Shown: positions 6,113 to 15,626 of the stretch, in pieces
How the letters are laid out: each line of letters begins with the position of its first letter
Position numbering within the stretch: the stretch's first letter is position 1
From: Planctomycetota bacterium
Lineage (GTDB): Bacteria > Planctomycetota > Phycisphaerae > Phycisphaerales > Phycisphaeraceae
Length of the DNA: 50,456 nucleotides
Assembly: GCA_026386955.1 (NCBI GenBank)
Contig: JAPLMQ010000094.1
Coordinates: 1 to 50,456 of the forward strand
Direction: 5' to 3'
Translations under genes and position numbers: made by a program
Notes under the pieces: generated by a model
What the model was told of the DNA's origin: nothing
Databases searched by the model: none
What the model saw: the letters and a program-made list of their open reading frames with translations, nothing else

Positions 6113-8266
6113 TCAGGGCTTGGCGGACTTGCCGCGGAGGGAAAGGGCGTTGAGGAGATTCTGGTTGGCGTCCTGGTCGTGCGGATCGAGCTTCAGGGCT
6201 TCGTGGAACTCGGCGATGGCGGCGTCGAGTTCGCCGGTCTGGGCCAACGCGGCGCCGAGCGTGTTGTGGGCCTGCGCCAGTGCGGGCTCGAGGGCGACGG
6301 CCTTGCGGGCGTGTGCGAGGGCCTCGTCGGGCTTGCCCTGCTGGAGGAGGATCGGGACCAGGTCGAGGTGCGGCATCGCGAGGTGGTCGTCGAGGGCGGC
6401 GGCTTGGCGGAGGTGGTTGGCCGCCTCGTCGAGCCGGCCAAGCGAGGCCAGCAGCAGGCCCAGCTCGCCATGGGCCCGCGTGGGGCGCGTCTCCTCCTTG
6501 ATGAGGTCGGAGTAGATCCCGATGGCGTCGTCGTGCCAGCCACGGACGGCGGCGGCGCGGGCGAGGCGGTAGCGGGGCTCGAGGTAGTTCGGGTCCGTCT
6601 TGGCCGCCTCGAGGTATTGCTGCACCGCTCCCTCCTTGTCGCCCGTCTGGGCAAGGGCGTCGCCGAGCGTGAGGCGGGCTTCGCTGAAGGGGGGATGGAG
6701 CTCCACCGCGCGGCGGAGGAACGGCAAGGCGTCGTGCGGACGCTTGCCCACATTGAGGAGGATGTAGCCCACGCTGTGCTGCCCCGCGGCTTGTTCGGCG
6801 GCGTGGGGCCAGATCGTGATGTTCGACGCGATGGCTGCCACGACGAGGGCTGCGCCGGCTATGAGGAATCGGCGCGGCGAATCCCCGTCTCCGCCTCCGC
6901 CCCCGGACCTGACCCGCTCGACAAGCTCGGCCACGCCCGCGGCGGCGAAGGTGATGAGCAGGGGCACCAAGGGGAATCGGTAGCGGGCCACCACGTAGAA
7001 GCAGACGAGCGAGAGCGCGTAGGCCGCGGCCAGGCCCCCGATCGGCCAAAGGCCGGGGCGACGCCAGGTCAGGGCGATGCCCAGGGCGGCGAGGGGCACG
7101 AGCGTCCCGAAGTGGAGCAAGGCGCTGCTCCACCGCAGGAGCGAGGACCATTGGCCGTACGCCTCCTGGTCATCGGTGTCGACCAGTTCGATGCGGTTCC
7201 AGACCAGCATGGCCTTGCGCCCCATGAGGGCGAGCCACCGGCCTGGATCGTCGGCGATGGCGCGGAACGTCTTGGCGGTCCAGTGGCGGTTGACCTCGTT
7301 TGGATCGAGGCGGCGGCCAAGCTCGGCCTCGGCGATTTCGGTGGCGTCCCTGCGCTCGTAGATGTAGGAGCTGCGGCCGGCGCGGAGCGGGACGTAGGTG
7401 CCGTTGGCCTGGGGCCCGTTGCCGATGTAGAGGTTGGGCCCGGCCTGGGCGGTGGTCACCTGCCAGCCGCCGCCCATGGCGCGGTTGCGGGCGGCGACGG
7501 GGCCGAGGACCAGGAGCAGGCCCAGGGCGAAGAGCGCCAGTCGGACGGCGCGCCGGCGGCGCGTGGGGAGTTGCTTGGAGAGGATGATCCAGAGCGCGAG
7601 GATCGGCGCGAAGACGAGGGCGTTCTCGCGCGTGAGGGCGAGCAGGCCGGTGACGGCGCCGATGGCGAGCCAGCGGGCGTGGTCCGCGGGCGTGGGATTG
7701 GGGCGCGCGTCGGGGCTTGTGTCGCGGGCCGTGTTGTGGGCCGTGTTGTGGGCAAAGAGGGCGAGCAGGAGGCAAAGGAGGAAGGTGTCGAGGACGGACT
7801 TTTGCAGAAGGGCGTCGAGGAAGTAGGCGGTGGGGTAGACCGCGAGGAGGGTGCCGGCGACCAGGCCCGCGAGGCGGGAGTGGAGGCGCTGGCCGGCGAG
7901 GCAGAGCAGGGCGCAGGCGACGGCGCCCAGCAAGGCTTGGACGATCCGCACGGTGGTGAGACCGTCGCCAAGCGTGGCGTAGACCAGGCCGAGGAAATAG
8001 GGATAGAGCGGCGCCTGGTAGAAGGCGTCATGGCCGATCCAGTCGCCGGCGGCGATCTGCCGGGCCCATTGGTCGTAGGCGACGCTGTCGCCGCTGAGGT
8101 ACGGGAAGATCGGGGAGTGGCGGAACTGCAGGAGGTAGAGGCCGCGGACCAGCAGGGCGAGGAGGAAGACCAGGAGCGGGTTGAGCCAAACGCGGGAGGG
8201 CGGCGCGGCGGTTTGCGGCGAGGACGGAGGCGATGGGGTTTGGCTGAGGGTGCTCATGGCCGTCAC
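6113..8266 (-). CDS. Membrane glycosyltransferase (PMT/ArnT-like, GT39/GT83) fused to TPR repeats
   Basis: 717 residues. About residues 30-440 hold roughly nine to ten hydrophobic segments, starting with NPLLVFLLALLVRGLYLL. The first loop has the acidic YLSGDSVAYDQWA seen in GT-C enzymes that use polyprenyl-phosphate sugars. After a Gly-rich linker and one more membrane segment, the last 230 residues are TPR repeats (GDALAQTGDKEGAVQQYLEA, LGLLLASLGRLDEAANHL, LGAALAQTGELDAAIAEF). The N-terminal/TPR arrangement recalls TMTC-type O-mannosyltransferases. GTG 8266 overlaps the stop of the glycosidase gene (GTGA); ATG 8257 is an alternative start. Sugar donor and acceptor are unknown. Confidence 0.85.
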   Translation of the reverse strand: MTAMSTLSQTPSPPSSPQTAAPPSRVWLNPLLVFLLALLVRGLYLLQFRHSPIFPYLSGDSVAYDQWARQIAAGDWIGHDAFYQAPLYPYFLGLVYATLGDGLTTVRIVQALLGAVACALLCLAGQRLHSRLAGLVAGTLLAVYPTAYFLDALLQKSVLDTFLLCLLLALFAHNTAHNTARDTSPDARPNPTPADHARWLAIGAVTGLLALTRENALVFAPILALWIILSKQLPTRRRRAVRLALFALGLLLVLGPVAARNRAMGGGWQVTTAQAGPNLYIGNGPQANGTYVPLRAGRSSYIYERRDATEIAEAELGRRLDPNEVNRHWTAKTFRAIADDPGRWLALMGRKAMLVWNRIELVDTDDQEAYGQWSSLLRWSSALLHFGTLVPLAALGIALTWRRPGLWPIGGLAAAYALSLVCFYVVARYRFPLVPLLITFAAAGVAELVERVRSGGGGGDGDSPRRFLIAGAALVVAAIASNITIWPHAAEQAAGQHSVGYILLNVGKRPHDALPFLRRAVELHPPFSEARLTLGDALAQTGDKEGAVQQYLEAAKTDPNYLEPRYRLARAAAVRGWHDDAIGIYSDLIKEETRPTRAHGELGLLLASLGRLDEAANHLRQAAALDDHLAMPHLDLVPILLQQGKPDEALAHARKAVALEPALAQAHNTLGAALAQTGELDAAIAEFHEALKLDPHDQDANQNLLNALSLRGKSAKP

Positions 8267-10596
8267 TTCACGCGGAACGGGTCTTCGTCGCCGAGGTAGT
8301 AGACGTTGGTCTGCGGCGGTTTCACGTCGATCTCAATCTGGGTGAGGCGCTCGCCCACGCGCTGGCGGCTGACGAGGTCCCAGACCGTCGTCGGCGCGGG
8401 GAGCGCGATCGTCCGCTTCCCGGGACGCACGGCGTGGACCGTCAGCGTCTTGCTGTCGGCGAAGACCAAGTCGTCCGTCTGGCTGTAGACGTGCGTGCCG
8501 CTGAAGGCGGCGATGGAGCGCAGGAGCGTCTCGGGCAGCGGGACGGCGGCGGAGAAGATCGAGGTCCAGTCGCCCTCGCCGCGTGGGGTGGAGGATGAAG
8601 CGGAAGAGGCGTCGTCACCCGCGCTGCCCCGGCCGAACTTGCGGAGGACCAGCCCCGCGCCGTCGCGGGCGTGGGGCCACTGGATGCCGCCGAGGCGGAC
8701 GACGTCGGGGTGTTCCTCGGGGATGAGCAGCGGGCCAAAGGGGCGGGAGTCGCCGAAGTCGAAGCGGGGGAGGTCGCGGGTGATGGGGTGGGTGAAGCGG
8801 TCGAGGGTGACGAAGCGCGGCGACTCGCGCCGGCTGAGACGCAGCGGGATGCCGGTGAGGGCGGTGGCGGTCTCGCCCGAGAGTTGGCTGCCGTCGGTGA
8901 TGCCGCTCGCGGGGCCGAAGATGGCGACGTTGCCGTTGCGGAAGACCTTCCGGCGGAGGAGGTCGAGGCGCTCGGGCGTGATGCGGAAGAGGTTGGGGAA
9001 GAGGAAGACCTTGTGGCAGGCGGGGAAGTCGGGGCGGGCGAGGTCCTCCAGCAGATGGAGGCGGAACGGCACGCCGCAGCGCGAGAGGCCGACCATGCGT
9101 TGGTGGATCACCGCGAGGTACTGGTAGTCGATCGAGAAATTCTCTTCGAGGACGGACCAATCGTCGACGACCATGACGATGGAGGGGACGTCCTTGCGGT
9201 CCCACCATGTCGCCGCTTCGTGGACGGGGCGGCGTTGGCCGAGCGTCTCCTGGACGCGGTCGTCCATGAAGAAGCTGGGGGTGGTGATGTCCATGGGGTA
9301 GGTGTTGTAGCCGCGGGAGATGGAGGAGCCGAGGTTGCGCCAGAGGCCGGCCTTCACTTCGTCCATGTCCTTGAGGAAGTTCCACCGGCCGCCCTCGTTG
9401 CGGGTGAAGGTGCGCTGGTCCTCCTCCATGAGCATCATCTTGCCGTGGAGGACGATGGAGTCGCCGATGCCCTCGCCCTCGTAGCCGAAGCCCATGCCGC
9501 GGTGGAGGTAGTCGTGGGGCGTGGCGACGACGTCGAGCTCGGGGAGGTCGAGGAGGTCGGCCATGCCGAAGGCGCCCGAGGCGGCGTGCATCGCGCCCGA
9601 GTGGGTCTGGTAGTCGCCGGCCCAGCGGGCGACGAGGGGCCAGCCGAGCATGGTCTGCTTGAAGGCGTCGATGCCGGCGAGGCGGTGGGGCGCGAGCTTG
9701 CGCACGGGTTGGAGCAGGGCGCGGAAGTTGCGCTCGGTCAGCTCGCGGGCGTAGAGGCAGTAGTCGCGCTCGGCGGCGACCTCGCTGGGCTCGGGCCAGT
9801 GGAGGCGGTGGGGCGCGGGCTTGGTCTCCGCTCCCGCGCCGGTGTCGATGAGTTCGCGCTTGGTGCGGCCGCGCTGGGCGAAGTCGAGGTCGTTGGGGAC
9901 CGGGGCGCCGTCGAGCGTGACGTCGGGCTTGCTCCACGCGGCGCGGAGGGCGTCGTCGGTCTTGTACTTGCGGCGGAGGAACCCGCGGAAGCCGGCCCGC
10001 ATGACGGGGCTCTGGTCGAAGAGCAGCCCTTCGCAGGTGAGGACGGTCGTGCCCTCGCCGAGCGGGTAGGCGAGGTAGCCCACGACGCGGTCGGCCCACG
10101 GCTGGCGCTCGACGAAGCGGACGATGTTGCCGACGAACTGGCTGACTTGGGCGATGTAGGTCTCGCTGGCGAGGGAGGGTTCGTCGTAGCGCAGGCCGTA
10201 GGCGTTGAGGAGCAGGTCGTCGGGCCGCTTCTTCCGCCAGCGGAGAGGCGGCGCAGTGTGGTAGCGGATCCAGATGCGGGCCTCGGGGCAGGCCTCGAAG
10301 ACCATCTTGGCCTGGCGCGAGAGGTTGTTGGCGGCGACCTCGGCGGGGTCGGTGATGTCGGGGAAGAGTTCGTCGTCGGTCCAGAAGGCGGAGGTGCCCC
10401 AGTCGTTGTCGACGCCGCCTCGGACGTTGATGGTGAAGTAGCGGCAGCCGTGGCGGGCGAACTTCTGGTGGATCAGCGCGGCGCCGTCGAGGTCGAGGCT
10501 CAGGGGGTAGCAGTAGAGGTAGGAGGGGTCGGGCTTGCCGTCGATGAAGAGGGTGGGCTTGCCGCGGAAGGGGCGGATTTCGTGGCGCGGGGGCAT
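8263..10596 (-). CDS. Glycoside hydrolase-like protein (GH42/beta-galactosidase-type TIM barrel)
   Basis: 777 residues. The N-terminus (FRGKPTLFIDGKPDPSYLYC) and the following barrel, with GYLAYPLGEG in the region of the acid/base Glu, resemble clan GH-A beta-galactosidase-type enzymes. The middle part (PSIVMVVDDWSVLEEN to HKVFLFPNLFRITPERLDLL) matches the trimerisation-type Rossmann domain of GH42. A C-terminal beta domain ends the protein. No signal peptide is seen. The start at ATG 10596 is chosen because homology begins at RPFRGKPTLF. Substrate is not determined. The stop overlaps the start of the glycosyltransferase, so the two are co-translated. Confidence 0.75.
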   Translation of the reverse strand: MPPRHEIRPFRGKPTLFIDGKPDPSYLYCYPLSLDLDGAALIHQKFARHGCRYFTINVRGGVDNDWGTSAFWTDDELFPDITDPAEVAANNLSRQAKMVFEACPEARIWIRYHTAPPLRWRKKRPDDLLLNAYGLRYDEPSLASETYIAQVSQFVGNIVRFVERQPWADRVVGYLAYPLGEGTTVLTCEGLLFDQSPVMRAGFRGFLRRKYKTDDALRAAWSKPDVTLDGAPVPNDLDFAQRGRTKRELIDTGAGAETKPAPHRLHWPEPSEVAAERDYCLYARELTERNFRALLQPVRKLAPHRLAGIDAFKQTMLGWPLVARWAGDYQTHSGAMHAASGAFGMADLLDLPELDVVATPHDYLHRGMGFGYEGEGIGDSIVLHGKMMLMEEDQRTFTRNEGGRWNFLKDMDEVKAGLWRNLGSSISRGYNTYPMDITTPSFFMDDRVQETLGQRRPVHEAATWWDRKDVPSIVMVVDDWSVLEENFSIDYQYLAVIHQRMVGLSRCGVPFRLHLLEDLARPDFPACHKVFLFPNLFRITPERLDLLRRKVFRNGNVAIFGPASGITDGSQLSGETATALTGIPLRLSRRESPRFVTLDRFTHPITRDLPRFDFGDSRPFGPLLIPEEHPDVVRLGGIQWPHARDGAGLVLRKFGRGSAGDDASSASSSTPRGEGDWTSIFSAAVPLPETLLRSIAAFSGTHVYSQTDDLVFADSKTLTVHAVRPGKRTIALPAPTTVWDLVSRQRVGERLTQIEIDVKPPQTNVYYLGDEDPFRVK

Positions 10597-10696
10597 GGGG
10601 GAGATCCAGGCGGGTGGGGGCGGATGGGCGCGGTTTGGCGCAGTGTACAGATCGGCCAACCGGCGGCGAGTTGGAGGACTGGGATGTCGGGACTGT

Positions 10697-11113
10697 TCAT
10701 CGCCCGAGCAATGCCATCAGGCCCGCGGGCACGAGCGGGCAGTCGGGGCCGAAGGAGTCGAGCGAGCGCCAGACGGCGGGCGACGCGTGGCCGGCCTCGA
10801 CGATCGGCAATTCGGGGAGGCGGTAGACCGACTCGTCCACGAATCGGCCGTCGTAGACGAAGACGATCTCGTGGCCGGACTTGCCCTGGTAGGTGAAGAG
10901 GTTTTCCAGCACGCCGAGCAGGCGGAGGGAGGTCACGGCCTGGCCGAGCTCTTCGCGGATCTCGCGGGCGATGGCGGCGCGCGAGGTCTCGCCCTGCTCC
11001 ACGCCGCCGCCGAGCGGGCGGGCGAAGCGGGGCTGGCCGGGGGCGGCGGGCTCCTCGGCGACGAGGATGCGGCCGCCGTCGCGGAAGAGGCAGAGGGCGG
11101 TGACGCGGATCAT
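10697..11113 (-). CDS. Nudix hydrolase
   Basis: 138 residues with a complete Nudix box from Gly36 to Gly57: GGVEQGETSRAAIAREIREE fits G-x5-E-x7-RE-U-x-EE-x-G-U, with the metal-binding REIREE helix intact. These enzymes hydrolyse nucleoside diphosphates linked to another moiety; the substrate cannot be read from the sequence. It is a compact single domain, likely cytoplasmic. It follows the Hsp20-Lon gene on the opposite side of a gap of 80 bp and precedes the glycosidase gene, all on the minus strand. Confidence 0.9.
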   Translation of the reverse strand: MIRVTALCLFRDGGRILVAEEPAAPGQPRFARPLGGGVEQGETSRAAIAREIREELGQAVTSLRLLGVLENLFTYQGKSGHEIVFVYDGRFVDESVYRLPELPIVEAGHASPAVWRSLDSFGPDCPLVPAGLMALLGR

Positions 11114-11193
11114 GGGGGAGCTCCCCGTTTACGCGGGTCTTTTGAGGAAGCAAATGCCCGCCTGAAGGCGGAACTCCGAACCCCAGACCCGTG

Positions 11194-14037
11194 TCACGCG
11201 CGGGCCTTCTTTTTCTTCCGGCGCGGCAGCACAGGCGGGACCGGCTTGGGCTTCACGCCTAACGCGGCCTCGAGCAGCTCGTCGACGTTCTCGACGAAGA
11301 CGAACTTGCACTTGCGCTTCACCTCGGCGTCGATCTCCTCCATGTCCCGGCTGTTCTGAGCGGGGAGGAGGATGGTCTTGATGCCGGCCCGCATCGCGGC
11401 GAGGGTCTTCTCCTTCACGCCGCCGATGGGCAGGACCAGGCCGCGGAGGGTGACCTCGCCGGTCATGGCGACGAAGGGCTTGAGGGGGACGTTGAGGAAG
11501 AGCGAGGCGATGGCGGTGTACATCGCGACGCCGGCGCTGGGGCCGTCCTTGGGCACGGCCCCTGCGGGGACGTGGATGTGCATGTCGCGCTCGGCGAGGG
11601 TCTTGGCGTCGAAGCCCATGCCGGCGGCGCGGGTCTTGAAGAGGCTCAGCGCGGCGGAGGCGGACTCCTTCATCACGTCGCCGATCTGGCCGGTGAGGGT
11701 GATGCGGCCGCGGCCGGGGTAGGCGGTGGCCTCGATGAAGAGGATCTCGCCGCCGACGGGGGTGTAGGCGAGCCCGACGACCACGCCCGGGACGCGGGCG
11801 CGGGAATCAACCTCGCGGATGAACTTCTCGGCGCCCAGGTGCTTGCGGACCAGCGCGGCGTCGACGCGGATCGGCTTGCCGTTGCTCTTGCTCTTGCCAT
11901 TCTTCTTCACCGGCGCCTCGGCGACCTCCGCGGCGACCGCGCGGCAGACCGAGCCGATCTGCCGTTCCAACTCGCGCACGCCCGCCTCGCGCGTGTAGTC
12001 CTCGATCACCTTGCGGATCGCCTCGGGGGTGACCTGGGTGTTCCGCGACGTGAGGCCGTTCTCCTGGAGCTGGCGCGGGACGAGGTATTTCTTGGCGATC
12101 TGCAGCTTGTCGTTGTCGGTGTAGCCGGGGATCTCGATGACCTCCATGCGGTCGCGCAGGGCGGGCGGGACGGTGCCCATGTAGTTCGCGGTGGCGATGA
12201 AGATCACCTGCGAGAGGTCGAAGGGGACGTCGAGGTAGCGGTCGACGAAGGCGTTGTTCTGCCGCGGGTCGAGGACTTCAAGCAGCGCGCTGGCGGGGTC
12301 GCCTCGGAAGTCGGCGCCGAGCTTGTCGACCTCGTCGAGCATCATCACGGGGTTGTTGGTGCCCGCGCGGCGGAGCTCCTGGATGATGCGCCCGGGCATC
12401 GCGCCGATGTAGGTCCGCCGGTGGCCGCGGATCTCCGCCTCGTCGCGGATGCCGCCGAAGCTCATGCGGACGAACTTGCGCCCCATCGCGTCGGCGACCG
12501 ACTGGCCCAGGCTGGTCTTGCCCACGCCCGGAGGGCCGACGAGGCAGAGGATCGGGCCGCGCCCCGCGGGGTTGAGCTTGCGCACGGCGAGGAACTCGAT
12601 CAGCCGGCGCTTCACGCGCTGCAGGTCGAAGTGGTCGCGGTCGAGCGTCTTGCGGGCCTTCTTGAGGTCGAGGCTCTCCTTGCTCGCCTTGTTCCACGGG
12701 AGGTCGGCGAGCAGTTCGAGGTAGGTCAGGATGAGGGAGTATTCCGGGCTTGCCGCGGGGATCGACTCCAGGCGGTTCAGGTCGCGCATCGCCTCGTTCA
12801 TCACCTTCTCGGGCGGCTTGGCCTCCTCGAGCTTCTTGCGCAGTTCGGTCAGGGCCCGTCCCGCGCCGGCGTCCTCGCCCTCGCCCAGCTCTTTCTGGAT
12901 CGCCTTGATCTGCTCGCGGAGATAGAACTTCCGCTGCGTGTCGCCGATGGAGGATTGCACGTCCTGCTGGATCTTCTGCTGCAGCTTGACGATCTCGAGC
13001 TGGTTGGAGACGAGCTGGAGCACGATGCGGATGCGCTTGGCGACGTCGGCCTCCTCGAGGAGGTCCTGCTTCTGCTGGATGTTGAGGTTGAGGTTGGCGG
13101 CGAGGAAGTCGGCCAAATTGCCGGGCTCCTCGATGTTCACCAGGATCGTCGTCGCCTGCTCGGGGGCGTTGGGGGTCATCTCGATGAGCTGGCGGGCCTG
13201 CTCGCGGAGCTGGCCGACCGAGGCGTCGAAATTCTTGCCCAGCCCGGGGATGTCGTGGATGCGCTCGACCTTGGCGCGGAGATAGGGCTTGGTCTGCTCG
13301 AAGGCGCCCAGGCGGATGCGCCCCAGGCCGTGGACGATGATCGAGACGGTTTCGTCCGGCTGGCGGATGAGCTTGAGGACGTTGACGGCGGTGCCGACGG
13401 GGAAGAGGTTCTCGGCGGGCGGGTCCTCCTCGGAGTCGTCGCGCTGCGAGACCAGGGCGATGAGCTTGGAGGTGGGGAGCGATTCGTCGAGCCGCCGGCG
13501 GCTGGCGGGGCGGCCGCCGCCCTGTGGCAGGACCGTGCCGGGGATCATGACGGTGCCGGGGATGGGCTGGACTGGGAGTCCGTCGGGGATCTCGACCTGC
13601 GGCGGGGGCCCGCAGGTTACGGCACCGGGGTCACGCAGGGGCAGGCGTATCCAGAGCAGGCCGTTCTTGTATTCGGATTCGACGCGCGGGAGGTCGACGA
13701 CGTTGGGCAGCTCGATGGTGCGGCAGAATCGGCCGTGGTCGATCTCCATGGCGAGGATGCGCATGCCTTCGCGCTGGTCGTGGGGCGGCTCGGGAGCGTG
13801 GCGGATGCCGCGGATGACGAGTTGCCCGGGCTCGATGTTGACGTCGATGGACTTGCGGTCGACGCCGGCGAGGTCGACGCAGACCTCGAGCCGGCGCTCG
13901 AGCCGGTAGAGGTTGATGGGCGGCGCCCAGGTGTCGACGGGGCAGAAGTCGCCGTGATGCCACTGCCAGAGTTTGGAGACCAGGTGGGCGACCTGGTCGC
14001 TGACTTGGTCAAGTTCGTCGTGGGGTGGGTGTCCCAT
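11194..14037 (-). CDS. lon: Hsp20 (alpha-crystallin) - Lon protease fusion
   Basis: One uninterrupted frame of 947 residues. Residues about 41-136 form a small heat-shock alpha-crystallin domain, with [32 protein letters not shown] and the hallmark [11 protein letters not shown]. After a linker of about 15 residues, a Lon N-domain starts at [18 protein letters not shown] (154-171). The AAA+ module has Walker A GPPGVGKT (501-508), Walker B with Asp568-Glu569, and sensor Asn618. The protease domain has catalytic Ser834 (DGPSAG) and Lys877 (GGVKEK). Everything needed for ATP-dependent proteolysis is present. No ATG, GTG or TTG occurs between the end of the crystallin domain and the first Lon strand, so Lon has no start of its own. 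The fusion may couple substrate holding to degradation. The C-terminus is Lys-rich. Confidence 0.93.
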   Translation of the reverse strand: MGHPPHDELDQVSDQVAHLVSKLWQWHHGDFCPVDTWAPPINLYRLERRLEVCVDLAGVDRKSIDVNIEPGQLVIRGIRHAPEPPHDQREGMRILAMEIDHGRFCRTIELPNVVDLPRVESEYKNGLLWIRLPLRDPGAVTCGPPPQVEIPDGLPVQPIPGTVMIPGTVLPQGGGRPASRRRLDESLPTSKLIALVSQRDDSEEDPPAENLFPVGTAVNVLKLIRQPDETVSIIVHGLGRIRLGAFEQTKPYLRAKVERIHDIPGLGKNFDASVGQLREQARQLIEMTPNAPEQATTILVNIEEPGNLADFLAANLNLNIQQKQDLLEEADVAKRIRIVLQLVSNQLEIVKLQQKIQQDVQSSIGDTQRKFYLREQIKAIQKELGEGEDAGAGRALTELRKKLEEAKPPEKVMNEAMRDLNRLESIPAASPEYSLILTYLELLADLPWNKASKESLDLKKARKTLDRDHFDLQRVKRRLIEFLAVRKLNPAGRGPILCLVGPPGVGKTSLGQSVADAMGRKFVRMSFGGIRDEAEIRGHRRTYIGAMPGRIIQELRRAGTNNPVMMLDEVDKLGADFRGDPASALLEVLDPRQNNAFVDRYLDVPFDLSQVIFIATANYMGTVPPALRDRMEVIEIPGYTDNDKLQIAKKYLVPRQLQENGLTSRNTQVTPEAIRKVIEDYTREAGVRELERQIGSVCRAVAAEVAEAPVKKNGKSKSNGKPIRVDAALVRKHLGAEKFIREVDSRARVPGVVVGLAYTPVGGEILFIEATAYPGRGRITLTGQIGDVMKESASAALSLFKTRAAGMGFDAKTLAERDMHIHVPAGAVPKDGPSAGVAMYTAIASLFLNVPLKPFVAMTGEVTLRGLVLPIGGVKEKTLAAMRAGIKTILLPAQNSRDMEEIDAEVKRKCKFVFVENVDELLEAALGVKPKPVPPVLPRRKKKKARA

Positions 14038-14070
14038 GGGCCGGCCTCGGAAGGGTGCGGGGATCAGATC

Positions 14071-14099
14071 ATCTTAGATGCGAGTCGGAGAGAGTGAAG
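14071..14099 (-). promoter_or_regulatory. Possible sigma70-type promoter of the Hsp20-Lon gene
   Basis: On the minus strand CTTCAC (14094-14099) and TAAGAT (14071-14076) are separated by 17 bp, which would start transcription about 27 nt before the ATG at 14037. The match is moderate at both hexamers. No CIRCE inverted repeat was found. Confidence 0.35.
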
Positions 14100-14153
14100 C
14101 ATGAGGAAACAATGCGCGCCCTGAAACATGCGCATCCATGGGTGCATCCAAGG

Positions 14154-14175
14154 GTGGACAACTTCAGTTGTCCAC
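14154..14175. promoter_or_regulatory. 22-bp dyad upstream of the Hsp20-Lon gene
   Basis: Perfect arms GTGGACAACT and AGTTGTCCAC flank a 2-bp centre. An imperfect palindrome, GCATCCATGGGTGC, lies next to it. There is no T-run, so a terminator for the upstream oxidoreductase is less likely than an operator. It sits 55 bp upstream of the proposed -35 element. Confidence 0.5.
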
Positions 14176-14194
14176 TCTCGAACGCGCTTCAAAA

Positions 14195-15400
14195 TCACTT
14201 CGACGCGAGCTGAGGCGTGAGCGACGCAAGCTCCGTCACGGGCGGAATCACCTCGAAGGTGTTGTTCTGGCTCGACCTGCGCGCCGCGAGGCACATCGAG
14301 GCGCTCAGGAGCCCGTCGCGCAAGGTCGACGTCGGGCGGGCCTTTCCGCGGATGAGGTCGATGAACATCTGGCAGAGGACCTGGTCACCCCCGCCGTGGC
14401 CCGAGCCGGGTTTCACTTCGATGGTGTCGACGCGGTTGTTGCCGTGGTGGTCGATGACCTTGATGAGGTTGGTGTACCAGTCGAAGTGGAGGGTGCCCTT
14501 GTAGCCGACGACGGTGGCGCCGCGCGCCCCGGCGGAGCGTCGGCTGATGAAGTTCTGGGCGTAGCTGACGTGGGCGCCGTCGGCGTAGCGGATCAGAGCG
14601 GAGCCTGCGTCCTCGTTCTTGATCTCCTTGCTGAAGGCGCACCAGTGGTCCTCCATGCCCATGCCGCCGCCGTCGCCGCGGAGCTTGAGGGCCTTGGGGC
14701 TCTCGGGGCAGGTCTCGGTCTTGTCGCACTTGGAGCAGCGGAGGTCGTGGGGCATGTCGCCGCCGTAGATCTTGTGGGTGGTCATGGCCGAGACCATGGT
14801 GGGGCGGACGTCGAGGATGCGGTTGATGTAGTCGAAGTCGTGGGTCGCCTTCTGGAGCCAGAGCCCGCCGGTCTGGTCGAAGTTGCGGTACCACTCGCCG
14901 AAGTAGACGCCGCCGTAGGAGACGTTGTTGAAGGCCTGGACCTGGTTGATGGTGCCGAGCCTGCCCGAGCGGATGATGTCGAGCGCGGTGGTGAGCAGGG
15001 GGGTGACACGGAGCGGGAAGGAGACGACGACCTGGTCCTCGCGCCCGCGGAAGGCCTGGGCGAGCTGCGCGAGCTGCTGCTCGTCGATGGCGACGGGCTT
15101 CTCGAGGAAGAGGGGCAGCCCGGTCTGGGCGACGCGGACGGCCATGGGCGTGTGCATGAAGCAGCGCGTGCCGATGGCGAAGGCGTCGAACTCGTGGGCC
15201 TTGTCGAGCACCTCGTCGGCGGTGCGGAAGATCGGGACGTTCGCCCACTTGGGCATCCAATCGAGCTTGAGGCGCTCGCGCACGCCGGCCTCGTCGGGGT
15301 CGGCGACGGCGGCCAGCTCGAGCTCGGGGTCGAGCTTGCACATCTCGGCGACCATCCATTTGACGCGGCCGCCGAAGCCGATGACAGCGAGACGAGGCAT
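14195..15400 (-). CDS. Gfo/Idh/MocA-family oxidoreductase
   Basis: 401 residues. The Rossmann start is MPRLAVIGFGGRVKWMVAEM, and the catalytic LFLEKPVAID with the EKP lysine is intact. The second domain carries the acceptor region around LQKATHDFDYINRI, with the conserved HD. A four-Cys cluster (RCSKCDKTETC) lies in the C-terminal half and is unusual; it may bind metal. The family oxidises or reduces sugars and cyclitols with NAD(P). GGAG precedes the ATG at 15400 by 8 nt. An upstream in-frame extension comes from a family A repeat and is not part of the gene. Confidence 0.9.
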   Translation of the reverse strand: MPRLAVIGFGGRVKWMVAEMCKLDPELELAAVADPDEAGVRERLKLDWMPKWANVPIFRTADEVLDKAHEFDAFAIGTRCFMHTPMAVRVAQTGLPLFLEKPVAIDEQQLAQLAQAFRGREDQVVVSFPLRVTPLLTTALDIIRSGRLGTINQVQAFNNVSYGGVYFGEWYRNFDQTGGLWLQKATHDFDYINRILDVRPTMVSAMTTHKIYGGDMPHDLRCSKCDKTETCPESPKALKLRGDGGGMGMEDHWCAFSKEIKNEDAGSALIRYADGAHVSYAQNFISRRSAGARGATVVGYKGTLHFDWYTNLIKVIDHHGNNRVDTIEVKPGSGHGGGDQVLCQMFIDLIRGKARPTSTLRDGLLSASMCLAARRSSQNNTFEVIPPVTELASLTPQLASK

Positions 15401-15520
15401 GGGGAGACTCCGGGGGACGGGGAGGGGAAGGAGCGGGGGGAGACTGTACCGCGGCGCGGGGCGGGGAGACAGGGGGGAGGGTGCAGGAGGGACGCGTCTG
15501 ATCCGCATCAGATCCGCATC

Positions 15521-15584
15521 TGAATCAGAGCCGGACACTGTGTGTCCGTCGATCGGGCGCGAGGCGGTACTCCGCTCGCGCGAA
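15521..15584. repeat. Family A element, left end only
   Basis: TGAATCAGAGCCGGACACTG, then the TGTGTCCG hairpin partner and GCGAGGCGG-TACT-CCGCTCGC, as in the full copies. No right end follows. It lies between two divergent genes and may supply part of their promoters. Confidence 0.75.
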
Positions 15585-15626
15585 ATCGGGCGTCGGCTTG
15601 ACCGCTCGGGGCATTAAGATGGACGC

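Noticed and set aside
14038-14100. CIRCE or other known heat-shock operator before the Hsp20-Lon gene
   Set aside because: No TTAGCACTC-N9-GAGTGCTAA-like sequence is present; only unrelated dyads were found.
15401-15538. N-terminal extension of the oxidoreductase
   Set aside because: It translates a Pro/Arg-rich gap and the family A repeat, while the Rossmann fold begins at the ATG at 15400 with a good ribosome site.
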